This document shows, piece by piece, positions 8,893-17,073 of a stretch of 64,000 nucleotides of DNA; within the stretch, counting starts at the first letter, position 1, and each line of letters begins with the position of its first letter. The notes beneath the pieces were generated by a model. It made no database searches, had not been told where the DNA came from, and worked only from the letters and a program-made list of their open reading frames with translations. Source of the DNA: Shewanella halifaxensis HAW-EB4 (GTDB lineage: Bacteria; Pseudomonadota; Gammaproteobacteria; Enterobacterales; Shewanellaceae); contig NC_010334.1 in the NCBI RefSeq assembly GCF_000019185.1, forward strand, positions 1,302,001 to 1,366,000. The letters are read 5' to 3'. A program made the position numbers and the translations under genes.

Positions 8893-8933
8893 TATAGATC
8901 ACCGTTTTATTTGCTAAAAAAGTGTGATCTATA
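8893..8933. repeat. 10-bp inverted repeat with 21-bp spacer upstream of nhaA
   Basis: TATAGATCAC (8893-8902) and GTGATCTATA (8924-8933) are exact reverse complements. Centre spacing is about three helical turns, as in two operators bound cooperatively. The right arm overlaps a weak CRP-like half (TGTGA). The rest of the 8707-9114 gap shows only the nhaA promoter region and the dyad listed separately. Confidence 0.4.
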
Positions 8934-9050
8934 GCAACTAATTGTTGTTGTGAGTTTTTAAAACGTGATTATTCTGTTGATGTTTGATATTTACTTTCCT
9001 TAGGACTAGACTTGATACTTCGGATATCCCGATGTTTATGGCTGATGCAA

Positions 9051-9071
9051 ACGATTATTCAGGTTAATCGT
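9051..9071 (+). promoter_or_regulatory. Dyad upstream of nhaA, candidate LysR-type (NhaR) site
   Basis: ACGATTA and TAATCGT flank a 7-bp spacer 44 bp before the nhaA start. The core ATTA-N7-TAAT fits the T-N11-A pattern of LysR-family sites, and nhaR lies just downstream of nhaA. The NhaR assignment is inference. Confidence 0.35.
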
Positions 9072-9114
9072 ATTCAGTTACACTCGCGGTATTGAGATTT
9101 TATGGAGCGTAAAA

Positions 9115-10290
9115 ATGGAACGGGCAATTAGGAATTTTCTAAGCCAGGAATCGGCGGGCGGCATCTTATTGATGATTTCCGTCGTGCTTGCAATGTTATT
9201 AGCAAACTCACCTTTATCGGGTATGTACCAAGGCTTTCTGGACACAGAAATGCAAGTGCGTGTTGGTAGCCTAGATATCGATAAGACACTTATTCACTGG
9301 ATCAATGATGGCTTGATGGCAATCTTCTTCATGCTTATCGGCTTGGAAGTGAAGCGAGAGTTGCTTGAAGGTGCATTATCTAGCCGTGCTCAGGCATCTT
9401 TGCCTACATTTGCGGCGATCGGCGGTATGGTTTTCCCTGCTGCTGTATACCTTATTTTTAACTACTCTGATCCCATTACCCAAGTGGGCTGGGCGATTCC
9501 AGCTGCGACCGATATCGCGTTTGCTTTAGGTATTATGGCGCTACTTGGTAGCCGCGTACCTGTAGCATTGAAGGTGTTCCTATTGGCACTGGCGATTATC
9601 GATGACCTTGGTGTTGTTGTCATCATTGCACTGTTCTACAGTACAGATCTGTCGACCATTAGCTTAATTGTGGCTGCAGTGGCGATTCTAGGTCTAGTAG
9701 GATTAAACCGCAAAGGTGTCACCGCTCTAGGGCCATATGGTGTACTCGGTCTTATTCTGTGGATCGCGGTACTGAAGTCTGGGGTACATGCCACATTGGC
9801 CGGCGTAATTATTGCGTTCTGTATTCCGCTTAGAGCTAAAGATGGCTCCTCACCATCTGAGAGTTTAGAGCATGGTCTTCACCCTTGGAGTACCTTCATT
9901 ATCTTGCCAATATTTGCCTTCGCCAATGCTGGTGTTGACTTGGGTGGCATGAGCTTGAGTTCAGTGTTATCGCCTGTACCACTAGGTATTGCACTCGGTC
10001 TATTAGTGGGTAAGCCATTAGGCATCATGCTATTTAGCTTCGTTGCCGTAAAGCTTAAGCTGGCAGTTCTACCTGATGGCATGGGCTGGAGACACATCAC
10101 TCCTGTTGCTGTGATGTGTGGTATCGGTTTCACTATGTCTATGTTTATCTCTTCGCTTGCCTTTATTGGTGAGGGGCAGATGTACGGTGATTATGCACGG
10201 TTAGGTATTTTATTAGGGTCAATAGCATCAGCGACGATAGGTTATTTCTGGTTGTCGAAGGTGTTACCTGAGAAAGGAGAGAAAGCATGA
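9115..10290 (+). CDS. nhaA: NhaA sodium/proton antiporter
   Basis: NhaA exports Na+ (or Li+) for H+ at the inner membrane and is active at alkaline pH. The 391-residue protein has about twelve membrane segments. The transport residues align by number with E. coli: D133 in PAATDIAFALG and D163-D164 in AIIDDLGVVV. The ATG start at 9115 has GGAG about eight bases upstream. The stop overlaps the next gene by ATGA, and the LysR regulator nhaR follows, giving an nhaA-x-nhaR cluster. Confidence 0.95.
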   Translation: MERAIRNFLSQESAGGILLMISVVLAMLLANSPLSGMYQGFLDTEMQVRVGSLDIDKTLIHWINDGLMAIFFMLIGLEVKRELLEGALSSRAQASLPTFAAIGGMVFPAAVYLIFNYSDPITQVGWAIPAATDIAFALGIMALLGSRVPVALKVFLLALAIIDDLGVVVIIALFYSTDLSTISLIVAAVAILGLVGLNRKGVTALGPYGVLGLILWIAVLKSGVHATLAGVIIAFCIPLRAKDGSSPSESLEHGLHPWSTFIILPIFAFANAGVDLGGMSLSSVLSPVPLGIALGLLVGKPLGIMLFSFVAVKLKLAVLPDGMGWRHITPVAVMCGIGFTMSMFISSLAFIGEGQMYGDYARLGILLGSIASATIGYFWLSKVLPEKGEKA

Positions 10291-10670
10291 GATTAGGATT
10301 ATTAGCATTAGTTATTGGTCTTGGGTTTAGCTCTGTTGCAACAGCAAGTCAGATTGAGAGCTGCAATCAAAATATCGACAGTGTTGTGTGCAAGAACTAT
10401 CTCGAAGGTGTTGTTGATGGAGCCTTGATGTATAGAGGGGCGGCAGTGGGCCAACGATTAGAGACAGATGGCTATGAGTCTCGGGCGCTTAAATACCGTG
10501 GTGGTAAACGTTTTCAGGAAGCTAACCGTGAATTTTGCCGGGATAGAATACCCGATCGAGATTCGCTGGTTTCTGGGCTAGCTGAGGCATTCTCTGCAGC
10601 TGAAATCAAAAACAGCGATGATTTAACAACTGCGATGTTTGATTTAATGGACTGTCAACGTCTTAAGTAA
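10287..10670 (+). CDS. Small exported protein of unknown function
   Basis: I do not recognise a characterised family. The first 20 residues (MRLGLLALVIGLGFSSVATA) form a clear Sec signal peptide, so the mature protein of about 107 residues is likely periplasmic. Four cysteines remain (in ESCNQN, VVCKNY, REFCRD, MDCQRL), enough for two disulfides. It overlaps the nhaA stop by four bases, so it is translationally coupled to the antiporter, and is followed by a terminator. A role in Na+ or pH response is guessed only from context. Confidence 0.75.
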   Translation: MRLGLLALVIGLGFSSVATASQIESCNQNIDSVVCKNYLEGVVDGALMYRGAAVGQRLETDGYESRALKYRGGKRFQEANREFCRDRIPDRDSLVSGLAEAFSAAEIKNSDDLTTAMFDLMDCQRLK

Positions 10671-10683
10671 GCCTAAAAAAGCT

Positions 10684-10720
10684 AACGAGGTAACTGAATA
10701 AGTTGCCTCGTTTTTATTTA
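10684..10720 (+). terminator. Terminator after the nhaA operon
   Basis: AACGAGG and CCTCGTT form the stem base with AACT/AGTT extending it inward, then a T-rich tail. It separates nhaA and its partner from nhaR. Confidence 0.75.
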
Positions 10721-10739
10721 TAACAACGGTGGCCCAACT

Positions 10740-11648
10740 ATGGCAAATCTAAACTACAATCATCTCTACTATTTTTGGATGATCCAAAAGAAGGGCTCTG
10801 TTGCTAAAGCCGCCGAGGCATTATGCTTAACTCCGCAAACGGTTACGGGTCAAATTCGGGTATTAGAAACTAGCCTGAAAGGCAGCTTATTTAAGCGGGT
10901 CGGCCGCACATTAGAACCTACTGAGCTCGGTGAATTGGTATTTCGTTACGCCGATAAGATGTTTAGCTTAAGCTATGAAATGTTGGATCTGCTGAATTAT
11001 CAAAAAGATGAGAACATTTTATTTGAGGTAGGCATTGCCGCAGCCTTGTCAAAAGCCTTAGCCAGTAGAGTTTTACTTTCGGTTGTGCCGAGTGATGGCT
11101 CTATGCATTTAGCCTGCTATGAATCGACTCACGAAGACTTGATGACTAGGTTACGTGAACATAAGCTGGATATGATCCTCTCGGATTGTGCAGGTGAAAG
11201 TCTTAAGTATCCTGAGATCTTATCAAAGCAATTGGGGGAGTCAGGTATAGCGTTTTTCTCTGCAGAAACTTATTCGAAGCCGTTCCCTGAATGTTTAGAG
11301 CAAGGCAAGTTACTAATCCCTGGAAGACGTAGCTCTCTTGGTCAACAGTTAGTGCGTTGGTTCGACGAGAAAGGGTTGAATGTGAGTATTCTCGGTGAGT
11401 TTGATGATGCCGCGATGATGAAATCTTTTGGTTTTTTCAAGCAGGGGATCTTTGTTGCTCCTTCGATTTATAAGCAAGATATTTTAGCCCATGGTATGAC
11501 CTTACTTGGTGAAACATCAGAAATTAAAGAGGTGTATCATGTGATGTTTGCCGAGCGGATGATCCAGCACCCGGCAGTTAAGAGCCTGTTAGAAACCGAC
11601 TTTACCGAGCTATTCGCTGGTAACGATTTAAAAGTGCAGCAGTTGTAG
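10740..11648 (+). CDS. nhaR: NhaR, LysR-family activator of nhaA
   Basis: A 302-residue LysR-type regulator. The DNA-binding start LNYNHLYYFWMIQKKGSVAKAAE and LCLTPQTVTGQI is characteristic of NhaR, which senses Na+ and activates nhaA. The rest is the two-lobed effector domain (about 90-295). ATG start at 10740, with only a weak ribosome site. Its place immediately after nhaA supports the name; generic LysR members rarely share this N-terminal sequence. Confidence 0.88.
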   Translation: MANLNYNHLYYFWMIQKKGSVAKAAEALCLTPQTVTGQIRVLETSLKGSLFKRVGRTLEPTELGELVFRYADKMFSLSYEMLDLLNYQKDENILFEVGIAAALSKALASRVLLSVVPSDGSMHLACYESTHEDLMTRLREHKLDMILSDCAGESLKYPEILSKQLGESGIAFFSAETYSKPFPECLEQGKLLIPGRRSSLGQQLVRWFDEKGLNVSILGEFDDAAMMKSFGFFKQGIFVAPSIYKQDILAHGMTLLGETSEIKEVYHVMFAERMIQHPAVKSLLETDFTELFAGNDLKVQQL

Positions 11649-11790
11649 CATACTCCTGATAAGGCTATCTTAGTCGACTATCTCAGTCTGAGTTGTGATT
11701 AGATATTCGTGCGTAGCAATTATCGACACTAAGGCGTGGCAACTGGTACACTTAGCTGCAATATAACGATAACAGTTTGGAGTCTGCACC

Positions 11791-12054
11791 TTGTCTGAAT
11801 CAACCCAAGAACCGATGAAATTATCAAGAGTCAAATGGGCTTGCCGTAGAGGCATGCTTGAGCTTGATGTATTATTTCAGCCTTTTGTTGAAGAGCATTA
11901 TGAGGCGATGTCCGTAGAAGATAAAATCGTGCTTGTTAAACTTCTCGAGTGTGAAGACCCTGAACTATTTGCTTGGTTTATGGGCCATGAAGTATGCCCA
12001 ACCCCGGCGTTTGCCGAAATGATTATCAAGGTCCGTGGACGTCCAGCAGCATAG
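11791..12054 (+). CDS. sdhE: SdhE, FAD assembly factor for flavoprotein dehydrogenases
   Basis: This small helical protein helps attach FAD to succinate dehydrogenase and fumarate reductase. The diagnostic RGxxE motif is present in ACRRGMLELD, followed by CEDPELFAWFMGH. Length 87 matches the family (88 in E. coli). The start is TTG at 11791, placed by a TTGGAG site nine bases upstream and the usual length. It overlaps ygfX by 20 bp, the same pair order as in E. coli. Confidence 0.92.
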   Translation: MSESTQEPMKLSRVKWACRRGMLELDVLFQPFVEEHYEAMSVEDKIVLVKLLECEDPELFAWFMGHEVCPTPAFAEMIIKVRGRPAA

Positions 12055-12451
12055 TTTCGATGTTTGCTCCTCTTTCGGTCAGCGTTTTTCGCTGACCGTT
12101 ATCGCCTTTGTTTGTTTAAGCTCTTTCTTTATCTGGCCTTACGCCGAAAACACCCTCTATATTTTGTTCAAAGGGCTGCTGTTCATCACTTGCTGTGTTT
12201 TTTTTGTCTGGCAACTCTGGCGTTTAAAAGAGTGGCGTTGTCGCTTCGTTTTACGAGCCGATGGCGTTGGTAAACTTGAGGGTAATGTGGATTTCGCTCT
12301 GATAGGAAAACCGGTCATTACGCCTTTTGCTGTTATGTTTGATATTAGCTTAGCGAAGCAAAGTAGAAGGTTAGTGGTGTGGGCTGATATGCTAGACGAC
12401 ACAAACTTCCGGCATTTGTGTCGTCTACTTCAGTTAGCCAGCCAGAGGTGA
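12035..12451 (+). CDS. ygfX: YgfX-like inner membrane protein
   Basis: A 138-residue protein with two adjacent hydrophobic segments (about 18-34 and 40-60) and a soluble C-terminal part. This is the layout of YgfX (CptA), the partner gene of sdhE, which in E. coli is linked to cell shape and to SdhE as a toxin-like protein; that activity is disputed. Start GTG at 12035 inside sdhE. The identification rests on the topology and operon partner more than on sequence motifs. Confidence 0.72.
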   Translation: MDVQQHSFDVCSSFGQRFSLTVIAFVCLSSFFIWPYAENTLYILFKGLLFITCCVFFVWQLWRLKEWRCRFVLRADGVGKLEGNVDFALIGKPVITPFAVMFDISLAKQSRRLVVWADMLDDTNFRHLCRLLQLASQR

Positions 12452-12481
12452 AAGGCTAATGACTATGGTTAGCGACTAGGG

Positions 12482-14092
12482 CTAATCGGGCTGTAGAATA
12501 GTAGGCTTTGGTGATGCATCCTTGTTTGGATGATCAATGTTGTAATGTAAGCCTCGGCTTTCTTTACGTTCCATCGCGCAGCGAATAATAAGCTCTGCAA
12601 CTTGGACTAAGTTACGTAGCTCTAGCAAGTTATTACTGACTCTAAAGTTGCTGTAATACTCTTGAATTTCCTGCTGTAACATCACGCAGCGACGTAGCGC
12701 GCGCTCAAGCCGTTTATCAGAACGAACAATTCCGACGTAATCCCACATAAACAGGCGTAACTCATGCCAGTTATGAGCGATAACCACTTCTTCATCTGAA
12801 TTAGATACTTGGCTTTCATCCCAAGCAGGTAGAGTCCCTGGCATTGGGATTTTACCTAGCTGACTTTCAATATCTTCAGCCGCAGCTCTAGCAAATACCA
12901 AACATTCAAGCAGTGAGTTACTGGCTAAACGGTTGGCACCATGAAGGCCTGTATATGCGACCTCGCCAATGGCGTACAAACCATTAAGATCAGTTTGGCC
13001 ATGTAGATCTGTCATCACCCCACCGCAGGTATAATGCGCCGCGGGGACCACTGGGATAGGCTCTTTGGTGATATCGATGCCCAGTTCTAAACAGCGCTTA
13101 TAGATTGTTGGAAAATGCTTAATAACAAAGTCTGCTGGCTTATGGGTAATGTCTAGGTAGACACAGTCAGAGCCTAAACGCTTCATCTCATAGTCGATTG
13201 CTCGCGCGACAATGTCACGGGGGGCAAGTTCTGCGCGCTCATCAAAGTCAGGCATAAAGCGAGAGCTATCTGGGCGACGTAAAAATGCCCCTTCGCCGCG
13301 AAGGGCTTCGGTAAGCAAAAAGTTGCGTGCATCGGCATGGTATAGGCATGTCGGATGGAATTGGTTAAATTCCATATTGGCAACGCGGCAACCAGAGCGC
13401 CAGGCCATAGCAATACCGTCACCAGAGGCGATATCTGGATTAGAGGTATATTGATAAACCTTAGAGCTGCCGCCTGTTGCTAGGGCAACGAAACGCGCCT
13501 TAACCGTTTCAACATGCTCTTCATCTCGGTTCCATATATAGGCACCTAGCACTCGGTTTCCCGGTAGGCTTAATTTACGAGTGGTAATGAGATCGATGGC
13601 GTTATAGCGTTCGAGTACTCGAATATTAGGGTGGTTGCGTGCTTGGTCTTGTAAAGTCACTTGGACTTCTTTGCCTGTCGCATCAGCGGCATGTAGAATG
13701 CGTCGGTGACTATGGCCGCCTTCACGGGTTAGGTGATAAGGTGCTTCTACATTACTGCCAGCGGGAACTTCTTCTTTATCGAAGGCCACGCCACAATTAA
13801 TTAACCATTGCATTGCTGCTTTGGCGTTTTCGGCGGTAAATTTGACGACGGGTTCGTCACAAAGGCCGGCTCCGGCAACTAAAGTGTCGGCAACGTGCGA
13901 CTCAATTGTGTCACCTTCGTCAAATACAGAGGCGATACCGCCTTGGGCGTAATAGGTTGAGCCTTCACTGAGAGGCCCTTTGGATAGCAAAATAACTTTT
14001 GATTTTTCAGCAAGATGCAAAGCTAAAGTGAGACCGGCTGCGCCACTGCCGATAACCAAAACGTCAGATTGGTGTTCAACTACTTGTTTCAT
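12482..14092 (-). CDS. nadB: NadB, L-aspartate oxidase
   Basis: NadB oxidises L-aspartate to iminoaspartate, first step of NAD synthesis, using fumarate or oxygen. The FAD-binding Rossmann motif VLVIGSGAAGLTLALHLAE opens the protein. Substrate-site stretches GGIASVFDEGD, TREGGHSHRR and HYTCGGV are visible, and the C-terminal helical domain of the succinate dehydrogenase/fumarate reductase family follows. Length 536 is typical (540 in E. coli). It diverges from rpoE, the same arrangement as in E. coli. Confidence 0.95.
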   Translation of the reverse strand: MKQVVEHQSDVLVIGSGAAGLTLALHLAEKSKVILLSKGPLSEGSTYYAQGGIASVFDEGDTIESHVADTLVAGAGLCDEPVVKFTAENAKAAMQWLINCGVAFDKEEVPAGSNVEAPYHLTREGGHSHRRILHAADATGKEVQVTLQDQARNHPNIRVLERYNAIDLITTRKLSLPGNRVLGAYIWNRDEEHVETVKARFVALATGGSSKVYQYTSNPDIASGDGIAMAWRSGCRVANMEFNQFHPTCLYHADARNFLLTEALRGEGAFLRRPDSSRFMPDFDERAELAPRDIVARAIDYEMKRLGSDCVYLDITHKPADFVIKHFPTIYKRCLELGIDITKEPIPVVPAAHYTCGGVMTDLHGQTDLNGLYAIGEVAYTGLHGANRLASNSLLECLVFARAAAEDIESQLGKIPMPGTLPAWDESQVSNSDEEVVIAHNWHELRLFMWDYVGIVRSDKRLERALRRCVMLQQEIQEYYSNFRVSNNLLELRNLVQVAELIIRCAMERKESRGLHYNIDHPNKDASPKPTILQPD

Positions 14093-14222
14093 CAGGTATC
14101 ATAGAGTTATCTGGGAGTCCGACTATGTTAAACCATGGCGCTGAATATGGATACTTTCATAGGTGTATATAAAGAAATCAACGCTTCTATAAAAGAAAAT
14201 CACATCTTTGCAAATTTTTTTA

Positions 14223-14249
14223 GAACTTTTTTGAAACGCGCTAGTCTAC
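14223..14249 (+). promoter_or_regulatory. Sigma-E promoter of rpoE
   Basis: GAACTT (14223-14228), then exactly 16 bases, then TCTAC (14245-14249). This matches the sigma-E consensus (GAACTT, N16, TCTGA-like) and lies about 63 bp before rpoE, as expected for autoregulation. Confidence 0.75.
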
Positions 14250-14311
14250 ATAAGTGAATATGATTCGAGCGGCTGAGAAATCAGTATTAGATTTAGGAGT
14301 AGTCGGCTCGG

Positions 14312-14890
14312 ATGAGTGGACAAATAAGTGATCAACAGTTAGTTGAGCGCGTACAGCGTGGAGACAAAAACGCTTTTAACCTTTTGGTACAGAAATATCA
14401 AAACAAGGTCGCGAATCTGATATCTCGTTACGTACGAAATCAGGCCGACGTTGCCGATGTTTCGCAGGAAGCTTTTATTAAAGCTTACCGAGCGCTACCA
14501 AACTTTCGTGGTGAAAGTGCGTTTTATACTTGGTTGTACCGTATTGCAGTGAATACTGCGAAAAATCATCTGGTCGCTCAGGGACGTCGTGCCCCGGCGA
14601 ATGATGTCGATGCTGAAGAAGCTGAATATTATGATGGCAGTGATGCGTTAAAGGAGTTTGCCTCCCCAGAGCGTCTCGTTTTGTCAGAAGAAATTCAAAA
14701 GGTTGTTTTCGACACCTTAGACACACTGCCAGAAGAATTGAAGATGGCTATTTCTTTACGAGAGCTCGATGGTATGAGTTATGAAGAGATTGCCAATGTC
14801 ATGGATTGCCCCGTCGGCACTGTAAGATCACGGATCTTCAGAGCGCGAGAGGCAATCGATAAAAAGCTTAAGCCGTTGCTAGAACGTTAG
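14312..14890 (+). CDS. rpoE: RpoE, envelope-stress sigma factor (sigma-E)
   Basis: An ECF sigma factor of 192 residues. Region 2 includes NLISRYVRNQADVADVSQEAF; region 4 near the C-terminus includes DGMSYEEIANVMDCPVGTVRSR. Sigma-E drives genes for outer-membrane protein folding and degradation. The gene heads rpoE-rseA-rseB-rseC, has its own sigma-E promoter, and diverges from nadB. ATG start at 14312; TAGGAG lies upstream at a rather long spacing. Confidence 0.96.
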   Translation: MSGQISDQQLVERVQRGDKNAFNLLVQKYQNKVANLISRYVRNQADVADVSQEAFIKAYRALPNFRGESAFYTWLYRIAVNTAKNHLVAQGRRAPANDVDAEEAEYYDGSDALKEFASPERLVLSEEIQKVVFDTLDTLPEELKMAISLRELDGMSYEEIANVMDCPVGTVRSRIFRAREAIDKKLKPLLER

Positions 14891-14915
14891 CATCTTAAAT
14901 AAAGATAGGTGAATA

Positions 14916-15521
14916 ATGGATAAGTTAGGTCAGGAATGGGTATCTGCTGCTGTCGATGGTGAAATTGATGAGCACACGTTAGCTGAATTAGTCGCTGACG
15001 CAGATTCACATGAGCAGTGGCGTGATTATCATATGATTGGTGATGCGATGCGTGGTGAGCTACCGAAGACGATGTCTTTGGATCTCAGTGCAAGCATTAT
15101 GGCGGCTATCGATGAAGAACCTGCGATTGTTGCGCCACAGCCAACAATAGTAGTGAAAGAGTCAAATAGCGCATCAGGTGGAAAGGTTATTCCACTGTTT
15201 AAGCAATTTGGCCAATACGCTATTGCTGCTACTGTCGCCATGGTTGCGGTTGTAGGGGTGCAAAACTACAACCAAGATACATTAATGGACAACTCTCCGT
15301 TGCCAGTGCTTAATACGCGTCCATTAATTGGTAGTGCATCTCCAGTTAGCTTACAAACTGGTGCTGTACAGCAGAACCAAAGTTATACTAATGATCAGGT
15401 AGTCGACCAACGTCGCCGTATTAATGCCTATATCCAAGATCATATGTTGCAACAAAGATTGAATAATGGAGTGAATATCGACGACAATAGTGAGGTCGAT
15501 ACTACACCTGTTGCTCAATAA
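14916..15521 (+). CDS. rseA: RseA, anti-sigma-E factor
   Basis: A single-pass inner-membrane protein that holds sigma-E inactive until cleaved by DegS and RseP. The N-terminal cytoplasmic domain begins MDKLGQEWVSAAVDGEI, as in RseA. One membrane span lies at about residues 95-112 (QYAIAATVAMVAVVGVQ), followed by a periplasmic tail rich in Gln and Asn. It starts 25 bp after rpoE. Confidence 0.93.
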   Translation: MDKLGQEWVSAAVDGEIDEHTLAELVADADSHEQWRDYHMIGDAMRGELPKTMSLDLSASIMAAIDEEPAIVAPQPTIVVKESNSASGGKVIPLFKQFGQYAIAATVAMVAVVGVQNYNQDTLMDNSPLPVLNTRPLIGSASPVSLQTGAVQQNQSYTNDQVVDQRRRINAYIQDHMLQQRLNNGVNIDDNSEVDTTPVAQ

Positions 15522-15533
15522 TGAGGAGTTAGC

Positions 15534-16466
15534 TTGCGTCTAATCCTATTGGCTATTATAGCCATGAGTTTTCCCGCGATGGCGCGGGAAGATATGCCCG
15601 CCAAAGCTTGGCTAGAAAATATGAGCCAAGCCCTGCGAGAACAAGAATTTAAAATTTCCCTTATCCAACTTCAAGCCGATCATATCCGCCCGCTGGTTTA
15701 TATACACGGTAAAGTTAATGATGAAGAAGTGGCCTTTTTAGAGCACCTAAATGGACCGCCTAAAAATGCTGTGCGAGTGGGAAATACTGTGACTTTTATC
15801 GAGCACGATCAACCTGCTTACAGTGTATATTCCAATCGTATTCAAGGGGTTATTCCTGGTGCATTTGCCGATGACGTCTCTAAGCTTGAGGATGGTTATC
15901 AGTTTGTCTTAGGGGGACGTAGCCGAATTGCGGGTCGTCCAGGGCAACTTGTACGTATTATTCCTAACGATAACAACCGTTATGGCTACCAGATTTGGTT
16001 AGATATGGATACTTACTTGCCGCTGCGTTTCGATATGATTAGTGGTGATAAGCAACTACTAGAGCAGTTATTGGTTGTTGAATTACTCGTGCTTGACGAG
16101 GTTCCTGCGATTTTAAAAGAAGCCTACAAGCAAGAGTGGCCAGCTGTGATGTCTCAGTCTGACAGAGAAGGTGGTGAGGATTGGCAATTTAGCTGGTTGC
16201 CAGCGGGATTTAAAGTACTCGTCAAAGATCAACATAGGTTGATTGGTAGCAAAGAAGCGGTTGAATATATTGCCATCAGTGATGGTTTAGCCAATATATC
16301 TGTTTATGTCGCTAAAGCGGGGGAAGCACCACTACCTGAAGAGTTAGTTACCCGTAATGGTTTATCTCTAGCGACGGAGCGAGTCGGTAATGCCGAGGTC
16401 GTTGCTGTTGGTAAAGTACCTGCTGAAACCTTAAGCCGTATTGCTAAAAGCATCATGTTGCAGTGA
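15534..16466 (+). CDS. rseB: RseB, periplasmic regulator of RseA
   Basis: RseB binds the periplasmic part of RseA and protects it from DegS; lipopolysaccharide and mislocalised lipoproteins displace it. A short signal peptide (about 1-17, ending FPAMA) is followed by the two-domain MucB/RseB fold, with YSNRIQGVIPG and the SWLPAGFKV region. The start is TTG at 15534, fixed by GAGGAG upstream and by the signal peptide. Length 310 is usual (318 in E. coli). Confidence 0.92.
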   Translation: MRLILLAIIAMSFPAMAREDMPAKAWLENMSQALREQEFKISLIQLQADHIRPLVYIHGKVNDEEVAFLEHLNGPPKNAVRVGNTVTFIEHDQPAYSVYSNRIQGVIPGAFADDVSKLEDGYQFVLGGRSRIAGRPGQLVRIIPNDNNRYGYQIWLDMDTYLPLRFDMISGDKQLLEQLLVVELLVLDEVPAILKEAYKQEWPAVMSQSDREGGEDWQFSWLPAGFKVLVKDQHRLIGSKEAVEYIAISDGLANISVYVAKAGEAPLPEELVTRNGLSLATERVGNAEVVAVGKVPAETLSRIAKSIMLQ

Positions 16467-16479
16467 TGAAGGTTCTATC

Positions 16480-16944
16480 ATGATGGAAGAAGTCGCTAGA
16501 GTTGTCGCCAATGGCAACTCTGGTTGGGTCGTTGTAGAAGTTGAAATGAAGAGTGCCTGTAATCACTGCGAGAGTGGTGATTCCTGTGGGACTTCAGCTG
16601 TTTCAAAAGCGTTTTCGCCCAAAGTACAACGTTTTTCAATTCAAAGTGAGCAGCAGTTTGTTAAAGGTGAACGCTTAAAATTGGGGTTACCGGAAAGTGT
16701 GATCCTAAAAGCGGCAACCTTAGTCTATATTTTACCGCTTATCGGTTTGTTTATCGGCGCTTTCGGCGCAAATCAAATCGGCTTCTTATTTGGAGGCGCT
16801 TCCGACCTGTTATCTATTTCGGGAGCATTAGTGGGAAGCTTCTGTTTCTGGGCCGCCGGGAAAAAAGCGTCCAAGAGATTAGAAGCGCAGGCACAGCCTG
16901 TCATCATCAAGTCTCTGGGCAAGCCCATCGAGATAGCTAATTAG
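16480..16944 (+). CDS. rseC: RseC, membrane protein of the sigma-E operon
   Basis: RseC has an N-terminal domain with clustered cysteines, here C-x2-C-x6-C in CNHCESGDSCG, and two adjacent membrane segments (about 77-95 and 102-120). It is linked to SoxR reduction and to sigma-E in E. coli. I start it at the ATG at 16480 (MMEEVARVV) after AAGG; the longer frame from 16441 overlaps rseB and lacks a ribosome site. Confidence 0.9.
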   Translation: MMEEVARVVANGNSGWVVVEVEMKSACNHCESGDSCGTSAVSKAFSPKVQRFSIQSEQQFVKGERLKLGLPESVILKAATLVYILPLIGLFIGAFGANQIGFLFGGASDLLSISGALVGSFCFWAAGKKASKRLEAQAQPVIIKSLGKPIEIAN

Positions 16945-17073
16945 GCATTACACTGGCCATTAGTTATTTTTTCCTCAGTTATCACACTATAAAAATTGGT
17001 ATTAAAGCTGCGATCGGGTACAATTCTGCACTTTAAAATTTTTATCAACTTCGAGTTAAGTCATCCCAGCATA

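Noticed and set aside
13212..13454. Plus-strand ORF inside nadB
   Set aside because: It is antisense to the conserved nadB and lacks a ribosome site.
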